Shown here: piece after piece, positions 16,672 through 25,011 of the stretch
How the letters are laid out: each line of letters begins with the position of its first letter
How positions within the stretch are numbered: the first letter of the stretch is position 1
Source: Persicitalea sp038235275
GTDB lineage: Bacteria; Bacteroidota; Bacteroidia; Cytophagales; Spirosomataceae
Length of the DNA stretch: 64,000 nucleotides
NCBI GenBank assembly: GCA_038235275.1
Contig: JBBSUC010000023.1
Location: 1-64,000 of the forward strand
Direction of reading: 5' to 3'
Made by a program: the position numbers and the translations under genes
The notes under the pieces: model-generated
What the model was told of the DNA's origin: nothing
Databases searched by the model: none
The model's input: the letters and a program-made list of their open reading frames with translations, nothing else

Positions 16672-18132
16672 CTAAAACCGCTGCACCCGCACCGTAGACT
16701 CTGTATTAAAACCGATGGGCATGGTGAATCGCTGCTTGATAACCTGCCCCTTGTGCGTGCCGGGTAGCCACTTGCCATCCATCAACTTAATGACCCGTAA
16801 GGCTTCCTCGTTCAGACTCTTTCCGGCGTTCTGCTCGATTCGGTAATCGCTGAAACGGCCATTCTCATCCACCATAAAAGAGACCGCTACTTTGCCGGTC
16901 GTGTTGTTTCTGACAGCATCGGCGGGATACCGGATGTTTTTGGCCAAAAAAACGTACATATCCCGCAATACCTCCTGGTAGCGCGGGGCCACCGGATACT
17001 CACTTTCGTAAGTGACTTCTTTCCCGTTCAGCAAGTTTTTACCTCGCAGAAACTTCCCGTTATCGTAAAATTCTTCGAACACCAAAGTGCTGTCGGCCAG
17101 CTGGCCGATCCAGCGGCCCTGCTTGCGGGTGTCGATCACTTTTCCCTGTTCAAACACAACCAGGTTATTCAGCGGATTGCCGACTAGCCTGGCCCAGCCG
17201 TTGCCCTCGGCGACGAGCGGCGACCCGTCGCGACTCCATACCTCTCGGATGACGGTCACGGTAGCGGGATTGGTTTCGATTATGCTGTGCATCAACCCTG
17301 TGTCGTGCCAGGTAATGGTGCTGGCCGTGCTATCGACCAGGGTTTCGTATTTTCGCAGCATGCCGCTCTGGTAATAGCTTTTTATCAGATAAGGCGCTCT
17401 TCCCAACCCTGGGTAATCGGTGAGTGATAACAGTTTTCCGTCTTTCTGTCGGACGACTTCCTCCCAGGCACCCCCGGCGTTATCGGCCCGGGTAGCGGCC
17501 CGAACGGCCCGCACCGAATCCGGGCCGTTGGTACCGTGCAGCTTCACCCAAACCTCCGATTGGTCATAGGGCAACGTCGATATGGTTTTCCAGCCACCCC
17601 GGCGGTTCTGCTGATACTGCGCTTCGGCCCGCACCATCCCGTACTCGTCTACCGGAATCACGCTGCGGTATTCGTAGCTTTTTTCTTCTTTGGTGGGATG
17701 TTGGTCTTTATCGAAGTATTCGTAAAGCACCCCCTCCGCCGGATTGTAATTGGGAATCGGCGGCGAGCGGAAAAAGACGGGATAGGTGATCTCCTGCCGC
17801 ACCGCTTTGCCGTCCTTACGCGCGGGTTGCCAGGCGCGGTACAGGCCCAGTACCCGGAGCGTTTCGGAGTTGCATAGACTGTCGATCGATTTGACCACTT
17901 TCATATTGGTAAAGCGACCGTCTGGCTCCACGATGCCCTTCACGTAGACCCCGCCATTCAGTCCCTTGGCCGCCGCCGCGATCGGGACTTGCAGGTTAGC
18001 CGTGATGAATTGATTAAGTAAAGTCGTCCCGCCCGTTGGGTTGGCCGATTGCTCGACTTCCTGGCTTTGGTACACCGTTTGCCCAAAGATGGGGGCGTTG
18101 ACCAGCATCAAGAGTAGCAAAATAGTTCGCAT
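16672..18132 (-). CDS. exported protein with two TonB_C-like domains
   Basis: A 486-residue protein with a cleavable signal (MRTILLLLMLVNAPIFGQ). The start at ATG 18132 is preferred over the 20-codon upstream extension. The first TonB C-terminal-like domain covers about residues 35-135 (GVYVKGIVEPDGRFTNMKVV, then LYRAWQPARKDGKAV). The middle third has MORN/YwqK-like repeats (YDNGKFLRGKNLLNGKEV). The second TonB_C domain ends the protein (FLAKNIRYPADAV, VAVSFMVDENGRFSDYRI, LMDGKWLPGTHKGQ). Unlike true TonB it lacks an inner-membrane anchor and Pro-rich linker. It is divergent from the blaI/M56 pair and shares the operator region, so it may be a target of that system. Confidence 0.78.
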   Translation of the reverse strand: MRTILLLLMLVNAPIFGQTVYQSQEVEQSANPTGGTTLLNQFITANLQVPIAAAAKGLNGGVYVKGIVEPDGRFTNMKVVKSIDSLCNSETLRVLGLYRAWQPARKDGKAVRQEITYPVFFRSPPIPNYNPAEGVLYEYFDKDQHPTKEEKSYEYRSVIPVDEYGMVRAEAQYQQNRRGGWKTISTLPYDQSEVWVKLHGTNGPDSVRAVRAATRADNAGGAWEEVVRQKDGKLLSLTDYPGLGRAPYLIKSYYQSGMLRKYETLVDSTASTITWHDTGLMHSIIETNPATVTVIREVWSRDGSPLVAEGNGWARLVGNPLNNLVVFEQGKVIDTRKQGRWIGQLADSTLVFEEFYDNGKFLRGKNLLNGKEVTYESEYPVAPRYQEVLRDMYVFLAKNIRYPADAVRNNTTGKVAVSFMVDENGRFSDYRIEQNAGKSLNEEALRVIKLMDGKWLPGTHKGQVIKQRFTMPIGFNTESTVRVQRF

Positions 18133-18218
18133 CGGAGTTGTGTTTTTTTGGCAAAAATACTGAACACCAGAGCTACCGCAGAGGAATTTCAAAAAATTTT
18201 TAGGAAAAATTTTGGTAT

Positions 18219-18254
18219 CTACGAATAATTCGTAGTTTTACGAAAAAATCGTAG
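18219..18254. promoter_or_regulatory. two tandem BlaI-type operator palindromes
   Basis: CTACGAATAATTCGTAG (18219-18235) is a perfect 17-nt palindrome. TTACGAAAAAATCGTAG (18238-18254) is a second copy with the same half-sites (TACGA / TCGTA), 2 bp away and 3 bp ahead of the blaI ATG. BlaI/MecI repressors bind such paired dyads. The placement predicts autorepression of blaI-M56 and possibly control of the divergent TonB_C-domain gene, whose start is 87 bp away. Confidence 0.75.
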
Positions 18255-18257
18255 AGC

Positions 18258-18623
18258 ATGGAAAAATTGACTCAGCAGGAAGAAGAAGCTATGCGGGCCG
18301 TCTGGCGCACGGGCGAAGGCAGCATCAAGTCGTTCATGGAACATTTTGACGAGCCGCCTCCCTACACCACCTTAGCTTCCACGGTAAAAAATCTTGAAAA
18401 GAAAGGTTACGTAGCCAGCCGATTAGTGGGTAACACGCTGCTCTACGCGCCGGACATTTTGGAGGAAACCTACAAGCATACCTTTCTGGGGGACGTTGTG
18501 AAAGACTACTTCGAAAATTCTTATAAGGAACTGGTCAGTTTTTTTGTCGAGAAGAATAAAATCAGCGCCAAAGAATTGCGGGAAATGATCGATTTGATAG
18601 AAAACAAACCCAAAAAACCATGA
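18258..18623 (+). CDS. BlaI/MecI/CopY family repressor
   Basis: A 121-residue winged-helix repressor. The N-terminal part (LTQQEEEAMRAVWRTGEGSI, then YTTLASTVKNLEKKGYVASR) is the DNA-binding domain. The C-terminal helices (VVKDYFENSYKELVSFFVEK) form the dimer arm that the partner protease cleaves in classical systems. It overlaps the M56 gene by 4 bp (ATGA at 18620-18623), so translation is coupled. It should bind the two palindromes directly upstream. In Bacteroidota this family commonly pairs with M56 proteins unconnected to beta-lactams. Confidence 0.93.
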   Translation: MEKLTQQEEEAMRAVWRTGEGSIKSFMEHFDEPPPYTTLASTVKNLEKKGYVASRLVGNTLLYAPDILEETYKHTFLGDVVKDYFENSYKELVSFFVEKNKISAKELREMIDLIENKPKKP

Positions 18624-20626
18624 ACCAGCTACCGGATTACCTGCTCAAACTGTCCCTTGGCCTGACTCTGATCTGGCTGTTTTACTACCTGGTCCTGCGC
18701 CGCCTGACCTTCTACCACTGGAACCGCTGGTACCTGCTGCTGTACTCCGCGCTGGCGTTTATTATCCCGCTCGTCGATCTGAATCAGACGCTGCCTCCCC
18801 GGCAACTGGCCGAAATTCCCATCCTCCGCTCAGTACCCACTGTTTCGGCGGCGACAAACGTAGGAACGCAATTTTTTGCGCCTGAAGGCGAAAAAAAACA
18901 GCCAGCCGCCGCTAAAATTACACCACCTGAAAGCAACAGAGAGCCTCTTAGCCCGGCAAAAATAATAATTGGTCTGCTGACGCTGGGGACAGCCTTCATG
19001 CTACTCCGTCTGGGATTACAATTGTTTTCCTATTTCCGCATAAAAAAACGGGCGCAGCTCGTATCGGAGGGGGAGGGTGTGAAAGTCTATCACGTTGCCC
19101 GCAACATCGTTCCCTTCTCCTTCGGCAACGCCATTTTCCTCAATCCCGACTTACACGCAGCGAACGACCTGAAAGAAATACTATGCCATGAGCTAGTTCA
19201 CGTGCGGCAGCGGCACACCTTCGACGTCCTGGGTGCCGAACTGCTCTGCGCCCTCAACTGGTTCAACCCCTTCGCCTGGCTTATTCGCCACGCCATCCGA
19301 CAAAACCTGGAATTCATCGCCGACCGCGAAGTACTGGAAAAGGGTATCGAGGCACGGACGTACCAGCTTTTGTTGCTGAAAGTAGCGGGCGTTCCGGAAT
19401 TTCGGTTGGCCAACCGGTTCAATTTTTCCTCCCTCAAACAAAGAATCATCATGATGAATCGCCTGAAATCCGCCCGAGTCCATTTGCTGCGATTTCTGTT
19501 TGTGTTGCCGCTATTATTTATTTTACTAATGGCTTGTCGGACGGAAACGGAAATAGAAAACAGGCCAGTTGAAAGTCAAGACTTGATTCCATCAAAAAGC
19601 AGGCAAGTGGATTTTGAATATTTGGCGGGGATGCTCATAGATGCGGAGTCGGGGAGTCCGATTGTCAACCTAAAACTTGAGAAAATAGTTGGTAAAATGG
19701 AACAAGTCGGAACCACGTGGTATCGGGAGCCAATCGAAACTTTGGGAACGATATCTACGGATGAAAATGGTTTTTATTTTTGGAAAATCGATGTTCGAAA
19801 TCAGACTAGAGAAAATGTGGTTTATGAACTAAAACCCAAAGATGAGGAGTATAAGCATTTAAATATTTCGGTCATTCATGGTCGCGAATGGTTCACGTCC
19901 GCTAACTTGCGCTACAGTATCAAATTCTTAATCGAGGGTGAAAATCGGGGTTTGCAGGACGACTACGCAATACTAAGGAGAGATTTCGCTGAACCGGGGA
20001 GCGACGCGCCAGACGAAAGCGAGGTAAAACAGCTGCTGTTGAAAGAACTGCCCGGGTTCGCATCCCAACACCGATTGATCTATGACTTTAAAAAACGATA
20101 CTGGAAGCCAACCCAAATTATCACTAAATTCCGAAACGGATATTTCGACAAAGATCGCTCCTTGCTGGGTTACGAAGGCGTTCTGGAATTTTATCTGGAT
20201 GGAAAAAAAATCGGTTACGAAGAAATTAACCAGGAGTTTAGAGGTTACCTGATCAAGCCAGCCAAACGGGAATACGACGAAGCTGGAACAAGAAGGGGAA
20301 TCAACAATAAGCTTTTTTACCTCACTTTTCCTGTTTACCGAAAACCGCCGCCTGAGGCCCTGTTGACCAATCAAAACATTGAGTGGATCGACACTAAAGA
20401 TTTCGACTTAGCCCTACTTAATAAGGAACCCTACATGCTCGACGGCTTCCGGCAGGTCTTCGGAGCCAGCAGCAACCTCATGCCCCTAAAAGAAGAAGTA
20501 AAGCGCGTGGCGATTTTCAAAGGAGACCTCGCCCGCTACTACGATCGCAAACTAGATAAGCTATGGTGGGTCGAGACGCGGCCCGTGGAGGAAGTGATGG
20601 AGCGGCCGAATTTTGTAGCGCGGTGA
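18620..20626 (+). CDS. M56 family (BlaR1-like) membrane metallopeptidase
   Basis: A 668-residue sensor protease. The N-terminal half has membrane helices around residues 10-60 and 115-140. The zinc site is HELVH (H190-E191, H194), followed by the NLEFIADREVLEKG segment with the third ligand region. A last membrane helix ends LFILLMACRTE near residue 310. Classical BlaR1 continues with a penicillin-binding domain, but here about 350 different residues follow: a CarboxypepD_reg-like beta domain (GMLIDAESGSPIVNLKLEK, GTISTDENGFYFWKID) and an unrecognised domain ending WWVETRPVEEVMERPN. It is inferred to sense an envelope signal and trigger cleavage of the BlaI-type repressor. Confidence 0.87.
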   Translation: MNQLPDYLLKLSLGLTLIWLFYYLVLRRLTFYHWNRWYLLLYSALAFIIPLVDLNQTLPPRQLAEIPILRSVPTVSAATNVGTQFFAPEGEKKQPAAAKITPPESNREPLSPAKIIIGLLTLGTAFMLLRLGLQLFSYFRIKKRAQLVSEGEGVKVYHVARNIVPFSFGNAIFLNPDLHAANDLKEILCHELVHVRQRHTFDVLGAELLCALNWFNPFAWLIRHAIRQNLEFIADREVLEKGIEARTYQLLLLKVAGVPEFRLANRFNFSSLKQRIIMMNRLKSARVHLLRFLFVLPLLFILLMACRTETEIENRPVESQDLIPSKSRQVDFEYLAGMLIDAESGSPIVNLKLEKIVGKMEQVGTTWYREPIETLGTISTDENGFYFWKIDVRNQTRENVVYELKPKDEEYKHLNISVIHGREWFTSANLRYSIKFLIEGENRGLQDDYAILRRDFAEPGSDAPDESEVKQLLLKELPGFASQHRLIYDFKKRYWKPTQIITKFRNGYFDKDRSLLGYEGVLEFYLDGKKIGYEEINQEFRGYLIKPAKREYDEAGTRRGINNKLFYLTFPVYRKPPPEALLTNQNIEWIDTKDFDLALLNKEPYMLDGFRQVFGASSNLMPLKEEVKRVAIFKGDLARYYDRKLDKLWWVETRPVEEVMERPNFVAR

Positions 20627-20632
20627 AGGAGC

Positions 20633-22264
20633 CTACTCCTTCCGATCCTCCTTCTTCCCCGACTTCTCGATGTACATCTGATCCAGTTCCTTCGAGTCTT
20701 TGTACTTCACCCGCAGGGCGTCGAGGTCTTTGTGCAGCTTGGCCCGGACGTCGGCGTGGGCCGGGTCGTCGTAAACGTTCCTCATTTCGTGCGGGTCTTT
20801 TTTGCGATCGTAGAGTTCCCACTCGTCCACGTCGTAGTAGAAGTGGATGAGTTTGTATTCCTCCGTCACGATGGCGTAGTGCCGCTTGACCATGTGGACG
20901 GCGGGGTACTCGTAGTAGTGGTAGTAGGCCGCCTTGCGGAAGTTGTCGGTTTTGCCTTCAAAAAGTGGCACCAGGCTTTCGCCTTGCATATCGTCGGGGA
21001 CTTTGACGCCCGCCGCCGTGAGCAGGGTTGGGGCGAAGTCAAGGTTTTGCACCATTTGGGTGTTGACGCTGCCCGGCTTGATGACGCCCGGCCAGCGAAC
21101 AAGCAGGGGCGTACGGAACGACTCTTCATACACAAACCGCTTGTCAAACCAGCCGTGTTCGCCGAGGTAAAAACCTTGGTCGGAAGTATAAACGACGATG
21201 GTGTTCTCATCCAGGCCGCTTTCTTTCAGGTAGTCCAGCACCTTACCCACGCCCTCGTCCACGGCGGCAATGCAGCCGAGGTAATCCTGCATATAGCGCT
21301 GGTAGCGCCAGGCCATCAGGGCGCGATCGTCCATGCCTTTTTTGTATCTTGCTTCAAAATCGTCGTTGATTGGCTGGTAGTATTTGTCCCACTCGGCCCG
21401 TTGCTCAGGGTCGAGTCGGCCTACTTCGCGCTCGAAACCATTGATTGTTTTTCTTCCTTTTTCCAAATTCAATTTTTCCACTAACTCGGGGTAAAGTTTC
21501 GAGTCGCCCGCCCAGAACATGTGCTTCAGGATGTTCATTTCGGCGGTTTTGGCGGCGGTACCCCGGCCTTCGTAATTGTCAAACAGCGTCTCGGGTTCGG
21601 GGAAAGTGCGCTTGGTGTACTCGGGCAGGTGGCGCAATGCGGGTAGCCACTCGCGGTGCGGCGCCTTGTGCAGGTACATCATGAAAAAGGGCTTGTCGGC
21701 TTGTCGCTCGGTTTTAAGCCAGTTGAGCGTCATGTCGGTGATGAGGTCGGTTACGTAGCCCTTCATGCTGACTAGTCCTTCCTTTTTGGTAATAAAATCA
21801 GGATTGTAGTACACGCCCTGATCGGGCAAAATCTTGAATTCGTCGAAGCCTTTGGGGTTATTACCGAAGTGCAGCTTGCCGAACATGGCCGTTTGGTAGC
21901 CCGCCTGTTGTAAAAGCTGCGGGAAGGTCATCTGGGTAGTGTCGAACGGAAAGGCGTTGTCGATTTTACCGTTGAGGTGGCTGTGTTTACCCGTCAGAAT
22001 TACGGCGCGGGAAGGTGCGCAGATGGAGTTGGTGACACTGGCATTGTTGAAGATCATCCCCTCCTTAGCGATGCGGTCGATGTTGGGTGTTTCGATCAGC
22101 TTGTTGCTGTAGGCGCTGATGGCCTGGTAGCCGTGGTCATCAGACATGATGAAGAGGATATTCGGTGGTTGATTAGTTTTTTTTTCCTCACTATCGCTGC
22201 AGGCCACAATGAGCAGAGCCAGGGAAAAGCTGATTCCAAGGACAATCAAATAAGTTTTTTTCAC
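20633..22264 (-). CDS. sulfatase family lipoprotein (type I sulfatase)
   Basis: A 543-residue sulfatase. The start is placed at GTG 22264 (MKKTYLIVLGISFSLALLIV then lipobox Cys22) in preference to a TTG ten codons upstream. Metal-binding Asp42/Asp43 lie in IMSDDHGYQ. The signature CAPSRAVILTG holds Cys82, which would be matured to formylglycine. GKLHFG, the HKAPHRE block and TSDQGFYLGEHGWFDKR follow. The C-terminal subdomain (WELYDRKKDPHEMRNVYDDP) is typical. Desulfation of an extracellular glycan or aryl ester is expected. A maturation enzyme (anSME) is not in the window. It is convergent with the M56 gene, 7 bp apart. Confidence 0.93.
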   Translation of the reverse strand: MKKTYLIVLGISFSLALLIVACSDSEEKKTNQPPNILFIMSDDHGYQAISAYSNKLIETPNIDRIAKEGMIFNNASVTNSICAPSRAVILTGKHSHLNGKIDNAFPFDTTQMTFPQLLQQAGYQTAMFGKLHFGNNPKGFDEFKILPDQGVYYNPDFITKKEGLVSMKGYVTDLITDMTLNWLKTERQADKPFFMMYLHKAPHREWLPALRHLPEYTKRTFPEPETLFDNYEGRGTAAKTAEMNILKHMFWAGDSKLYPELVEKLNLEKGRKTINGFEREVGRLDPEQRAEWDKYYQPINDDFEARYKKGMDDRALMAWRYQRYMQDYLGCIAAVDEGVGKVLDYLKESGLDENTIVVYTSDQGFYLGEHGWFDKRFVYEESFRTPLLVRWPGVIKPGSVNTQMVQNLDFAPTLLTAAGVKVPDDMQGESLVPLFEGKTDNFRKAAYYHYYEYPAVHMVKRHYAIVTEEYKLIHFYYDVDEWELYDRKKDPHEMRNVYDDPAHADVRAKLHKDLDALRVKYKDSKELDQMYIEKSGKKEDRKE

Positions 22265-22410
22265 TGTAAAGAGGCTAAAAAGATCAGTAATCAAAAAAAT
22301 AATAGCAGACTCGTTCGGATATGTAGGGGTAAGCTAATAAAGCTCTCGTCTGCTAAGGAAAGGAAGAATTTTTCGTAAAGTTTTTCTCATAGGTAATTGA
22401 TTGTGAAAAG

Positions 22411-22439
22411 GAAGCTCCACTTGGAGCTTTCTTTTTTTT
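22411..22439 (+). terminator. intrinsic terminator, plus strand
   Basis: AAGCTCC (22412-22418) pairs with GGAGCTT (22423-22429) and is followed by TCTTTTTTTT. It is a clean plus-strand terminator, yet no plus-strand gene lies directly upstream because the neighbouring genes both run on the minus strand. Confidence 0.65.
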
Positions 22440-22446
22440 GTTTCAA

Positions 22447-23091
22447 TTACGCCCCGATGGTCAGCACCTTCTGGGCCACGTTTCGGTGGAAGGCGGCGAT
22501 CACCTTGCTGTGCAGATAAGGATAAAGTCTTTTCTCCCGCAGGTAGGATCTGGTCTTACCCCGGTAGGTGGTACGGTGGATGATCCGGGTGTGGGCCTCG
22601 GCTGTTTGCTGGAAAATAAGCCGCTGACTACCCTCGGTTTTGCCGCCTTCGATGTAAGAAAACTCGATGTATTTTTCAGCCGGATCGATGCGGGTAATCT
22701 GGTGCGCCACCGCAATGTTGACCATGCCCCAGAACAGACTGATGTTCAGGAAAAGCACCTGGCCTTCGCCCAAACCGCCGTAGTTGTCCTTTAAATAAGT
22801 CATCGCCTTGCTGCGCTTGCAATACATGCAGCCGAAACTCACCATCCGACTGCGCCAGGTTTCGCGGGGCGGGATGGTCAGGTAGGTTTCCCAAACGGTG
22901 TCAAGGTCTGATTTTACCACAAACGATTTGGTATGAACATGATACGAATCTTGCTCGGCGGGGATGCAGCAGGTCGTGTCGAGTTGATCGAAATCGCGGG
23001 CTACCTGCAGGCCCTTTTCCTGAATGTAATCACGGACGGTTTTTTGTTGAATTCGGTCTAGCTTGATAAAATCGGGGAGGTGAAGCGACAT
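22447..23091 (-). CDS. SRPBCC-like conserved hypothetical protein
   Basis: A 214-residue soluble protein of unknown function. From about residue 50 it looks like an SRPBCC/START-like (DUF1990-type) fold: HVHTKSFVVKSDLDTVWETY, a middle strand-rich part with LGEGQVLFLNISLFWGMVNI, and a C-terminal helix (LYPYLHSKVIAAFHRNVAQK). Two cysteines in FGCMYCKRSK and two in TTCCIP are notable. The family call is by pattern only. It reads away from the 21-bp tandem repeat and is followed by the orphan terminator. Confidence 0.6.
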   Translation of the reverse strand: MSLHLPDFIKLDRIQQKTVRDYIQEKGLQVARDFDQLDTTCCIPAEQDSYHVHTKSFVVKSDLDTVWETYLTIPPRETWRSRMVSFGCMYCKRSKAMTYLKDNYGGLGEGQVLFLNISLFWGMVNIAVAHQITRIDPAEKYIEFSYIEGGKTEGSQRLIFQQTAEAHTRIIHRTTYRGKTRSYLREKRLYPYLHSKVIAAFHRNVAQKVLTIGA

Positions 23092-23103
23092 ATAAAGTAG
23101 AGG

Positions 23104-23145
23104 GTAGGGTTGTGTTTAGAATTAGTAGGGTTGTGTTTAGAATTA
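23104..23145. repeat. perfect 21-bp tandem duplication
   Basis: GTAGGGTTGTGTTTAGAATT plus A occurs twice without a mismatch (23104-23124, 23125-23145), immediately upstream of the minus-strand SRPBCC-like gene. Two direct copies could be a double binding site or simple slippage. Confidence 0.9.
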
Positions 23146-23200
23146 AAAGGATTTGTCAATACAATCTACCTAATTCTCAACGACCAGATTTGGGCTTTCC

Positions 23201-23995
23201 TTACCGCAAGCGATCAAAAAATACCAGCGTTTGCTCGATGTGTTTTTCCCAATAGGCCCATTCGTGACCACCCGAAAATTCTTCGTACTCGTGCGGAATG
23301 GCGTGTTCCAGTAGTTTTTGGTGAAGCATTTGGTTGGCAGCCAGCAGGTTGTCGTCCCGCCCGCAATCGAAGCGGAATGGGGGGAGATTTGCTTTGTTTT
23401 TTAGCATCTGCGCCAGCACCGAGCCATCATCGGCTTCTTCCTGTCGATAGAGGGAAAGCGGCTCTTCCACGAATTGACTCATCTGCGCCAACTCGGTAAT
23501 GGAAGAATGCCCGGCGAAACCCCTAAAACGCTGCGGGTAGTTGGCCCCCAGCCGCATGGCTCCGAAGCCGCCCATCGACAACCCGGCGACAAATACAGCC
23601 TCATCATCAAATTTCAAATTAGGAAAAGCCTCCCGAACGGCAGCAGGCACATCGTCCACAATCCATTTTTCAAATTCCCGCCCCGAGTGGGGTAAATAGC
23701 CACTGCCGTCGCCGAAAAGCCCGTCGGAGGGCATGGCCAGGGCTATTGTTTTAATATGCTTTTCGTCGATCAATCGCTGCGCGGTGCGATGAACGCCCGC
23801 TTTCATGGTCCAAACCCAGTGGCTACCATAGACGCCATGCAACAAAATCACCAATGGCAACGGGTCGGAGACTTTCTCTGGCAAGAAAACGGAAATGTCA
23901 CCCCGGCCTTGCAGATTAGGCGTCTTAACTGTGATAAAGTGTAGTCCCTCGCGAGAAAAACGAGGGTCAGAGACTTCAAGCGTTCGGAAAGGCAT
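23201..23995 (-). CDS. esterase D-like alpha/beta hydrolase
   Basis: A 264-residue alpha/beta hydrolase. ATG 23995 (MPFRTLEVSDPRFSREGLHF) is chosen over the 17-codon extension. The oxyanion region LVILLHGVYGSH, the nucleophile elbow GLSMGGFGAM and the C-terminal FSGGHEWAYWEKH (catalytic His) are present; the Asp probably lies in FDCGRDDN. This set matches the esterase D / S-formylglutathione-hydrolase-like group, also used as carbohydrate acetyl/feruloyl esterases. No signal peptide, so it appears cytosolic. Substrate unknown. Confidence 0.85.
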   Translation of the reverse strand: MPFRTLEVSDPRFSREGLHFITVKTPNLQGRGDISVFLPEKVSDPLPLVILLHGVYGSHWVWTMKAGVHRTAQRLIDEKHIKTIALAMPSDGLFGDGSGYLPHSGREFEKWIVDDVPAAVREAFPNLKFDDEAVFVAGLSMGGFGAMRLGANYPQRFRGFAGHSSITELAQMSQFVEEPLSLYRQEEADDGSVLAQMLKNKANLPPFRFDCGRDDNLLAANQMLHQKLLEHAIPHEYEEFSGGHEWAYWEKHIEQTLVFFDRLR

Positions 23996-24255
23996 GGGGA
24001 GTGATTTTTGAAAGAGAACAATTGAGTTCCATCGAAAGACAGACAAGGAGGTAGGCGATTTGGGCGGGAGTGTTGATAAACTAGTTAACGTTTCGAATGT
24101 TATTGGCCTGGTATGACAACCTTTTTGACACGGATAAAACTTTTATCGCGTAAAACACAGTAGGTAAAATGATTGGTGTTAGATGTCTTTCATAAACAAA
24201 GCCAACAATATAAAATCCTGAGAATAAAAAGAATAGCCAAATACACAACGCTAAC

Positions 24256-24944
24256 CTACAGAAACTCCGCGTTCATTTTATTTTTTCTCGTCAACTGATA
24301 CGCGAACCAACCCAGGCTGAATAAAAACAATAGCCGGTATAAGAACAAATAGGTATTATTTATTATCTTCAAGACTCCGCTAGGTGAGCAACATGGCGGG
24401 CTAAATGGTATCAGAAAGAACAAATAAGCCTTTAAGCATACCAGCTTCAAAAACTCTGAGGGATGGCTCTGGATAAAATCAACTGCTTTGCTTTTTAGGA
24501 AATCAGAATACTCCCATTCGGACTGAAAAGGTTTCTGTCTGTGGGGAATCAGGCCGTCACAATCCAATTGATCCAACGACATTTCGGGATAATAAGCTAA
24601 CGTATTGGATTGATTTAAATAGTAGAAGGGTCGATAAGGAGTTTTTAAATAGGGTTGTAAATAATAAATTATCGTCGAATAAAATAGAAGAAAGCCACAA
24701 AAAATAGGCGATAAAGGGAAGGCGGTGGCCGGAAAAGCAGAGATTTTCGGGCATATAAGACATCCCGCAGGCCTGGTATTTTCCCGTTGTCCGCAGATTC
24801 GCCAAAAGATTGCCGTAACCAAAAGACAAATCTTCCACGCCGGATAAGCCTTTCAGATGGTCGGCATAGACGAAAAAAGAGCCGAGTAACACGAAACTTA
24901 TGATACCAAGCGAGAAGACCACTTTTTTTTAAACCATAAATCAT
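24256..24944 (-). pseudogene. decayed multi-frame membrane protein gene
   Basis: A membrane protein is readable only by switching between all three minus-strand frames. It starts MIYGLKK at 24944, passes an eight-base A/T run (24923-24930), and continues in a second frame with VFSLGIISFVLLGSFFVYAD and HRLPFIAYFLWLSSILF. It then shifts again around 24600-24700 to EWEYSDFLKSKAVDFIQSHP and LVCLKAYLFFLIPF. The last segment resembles the C-terminal loop of GT39-type membrane glycosyltransferases, but the total is far shorter than that family, so a central deletion is also likely. The stretch is AT-richer than its neighbours. I read it as a remnant; sequencing error at the homopolymer could explain only the first shift. 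Confidence 0.6.
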
Positions 24945-25011
24945 TCAAAATAAAGTGGTGGTAACTTATGGTTTGTTGGCAGCAAACCGCTGAGAATAAA
25001 CGTTTCCGGCG

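Noticed and set aside
23104..23145. Tandem 21-bp repeat considered as a CRISPR remnant
   Set aside because: The copies are contiguous with no spacers, are not palindromic, and no cas genes are present.
24970..24988. GGTTTG/CAAACC stem-loop after the phosphoesterase gene as terminator
   Set aside because: Six-bp stem without a T-run on the minus strand; too weak to annotate.
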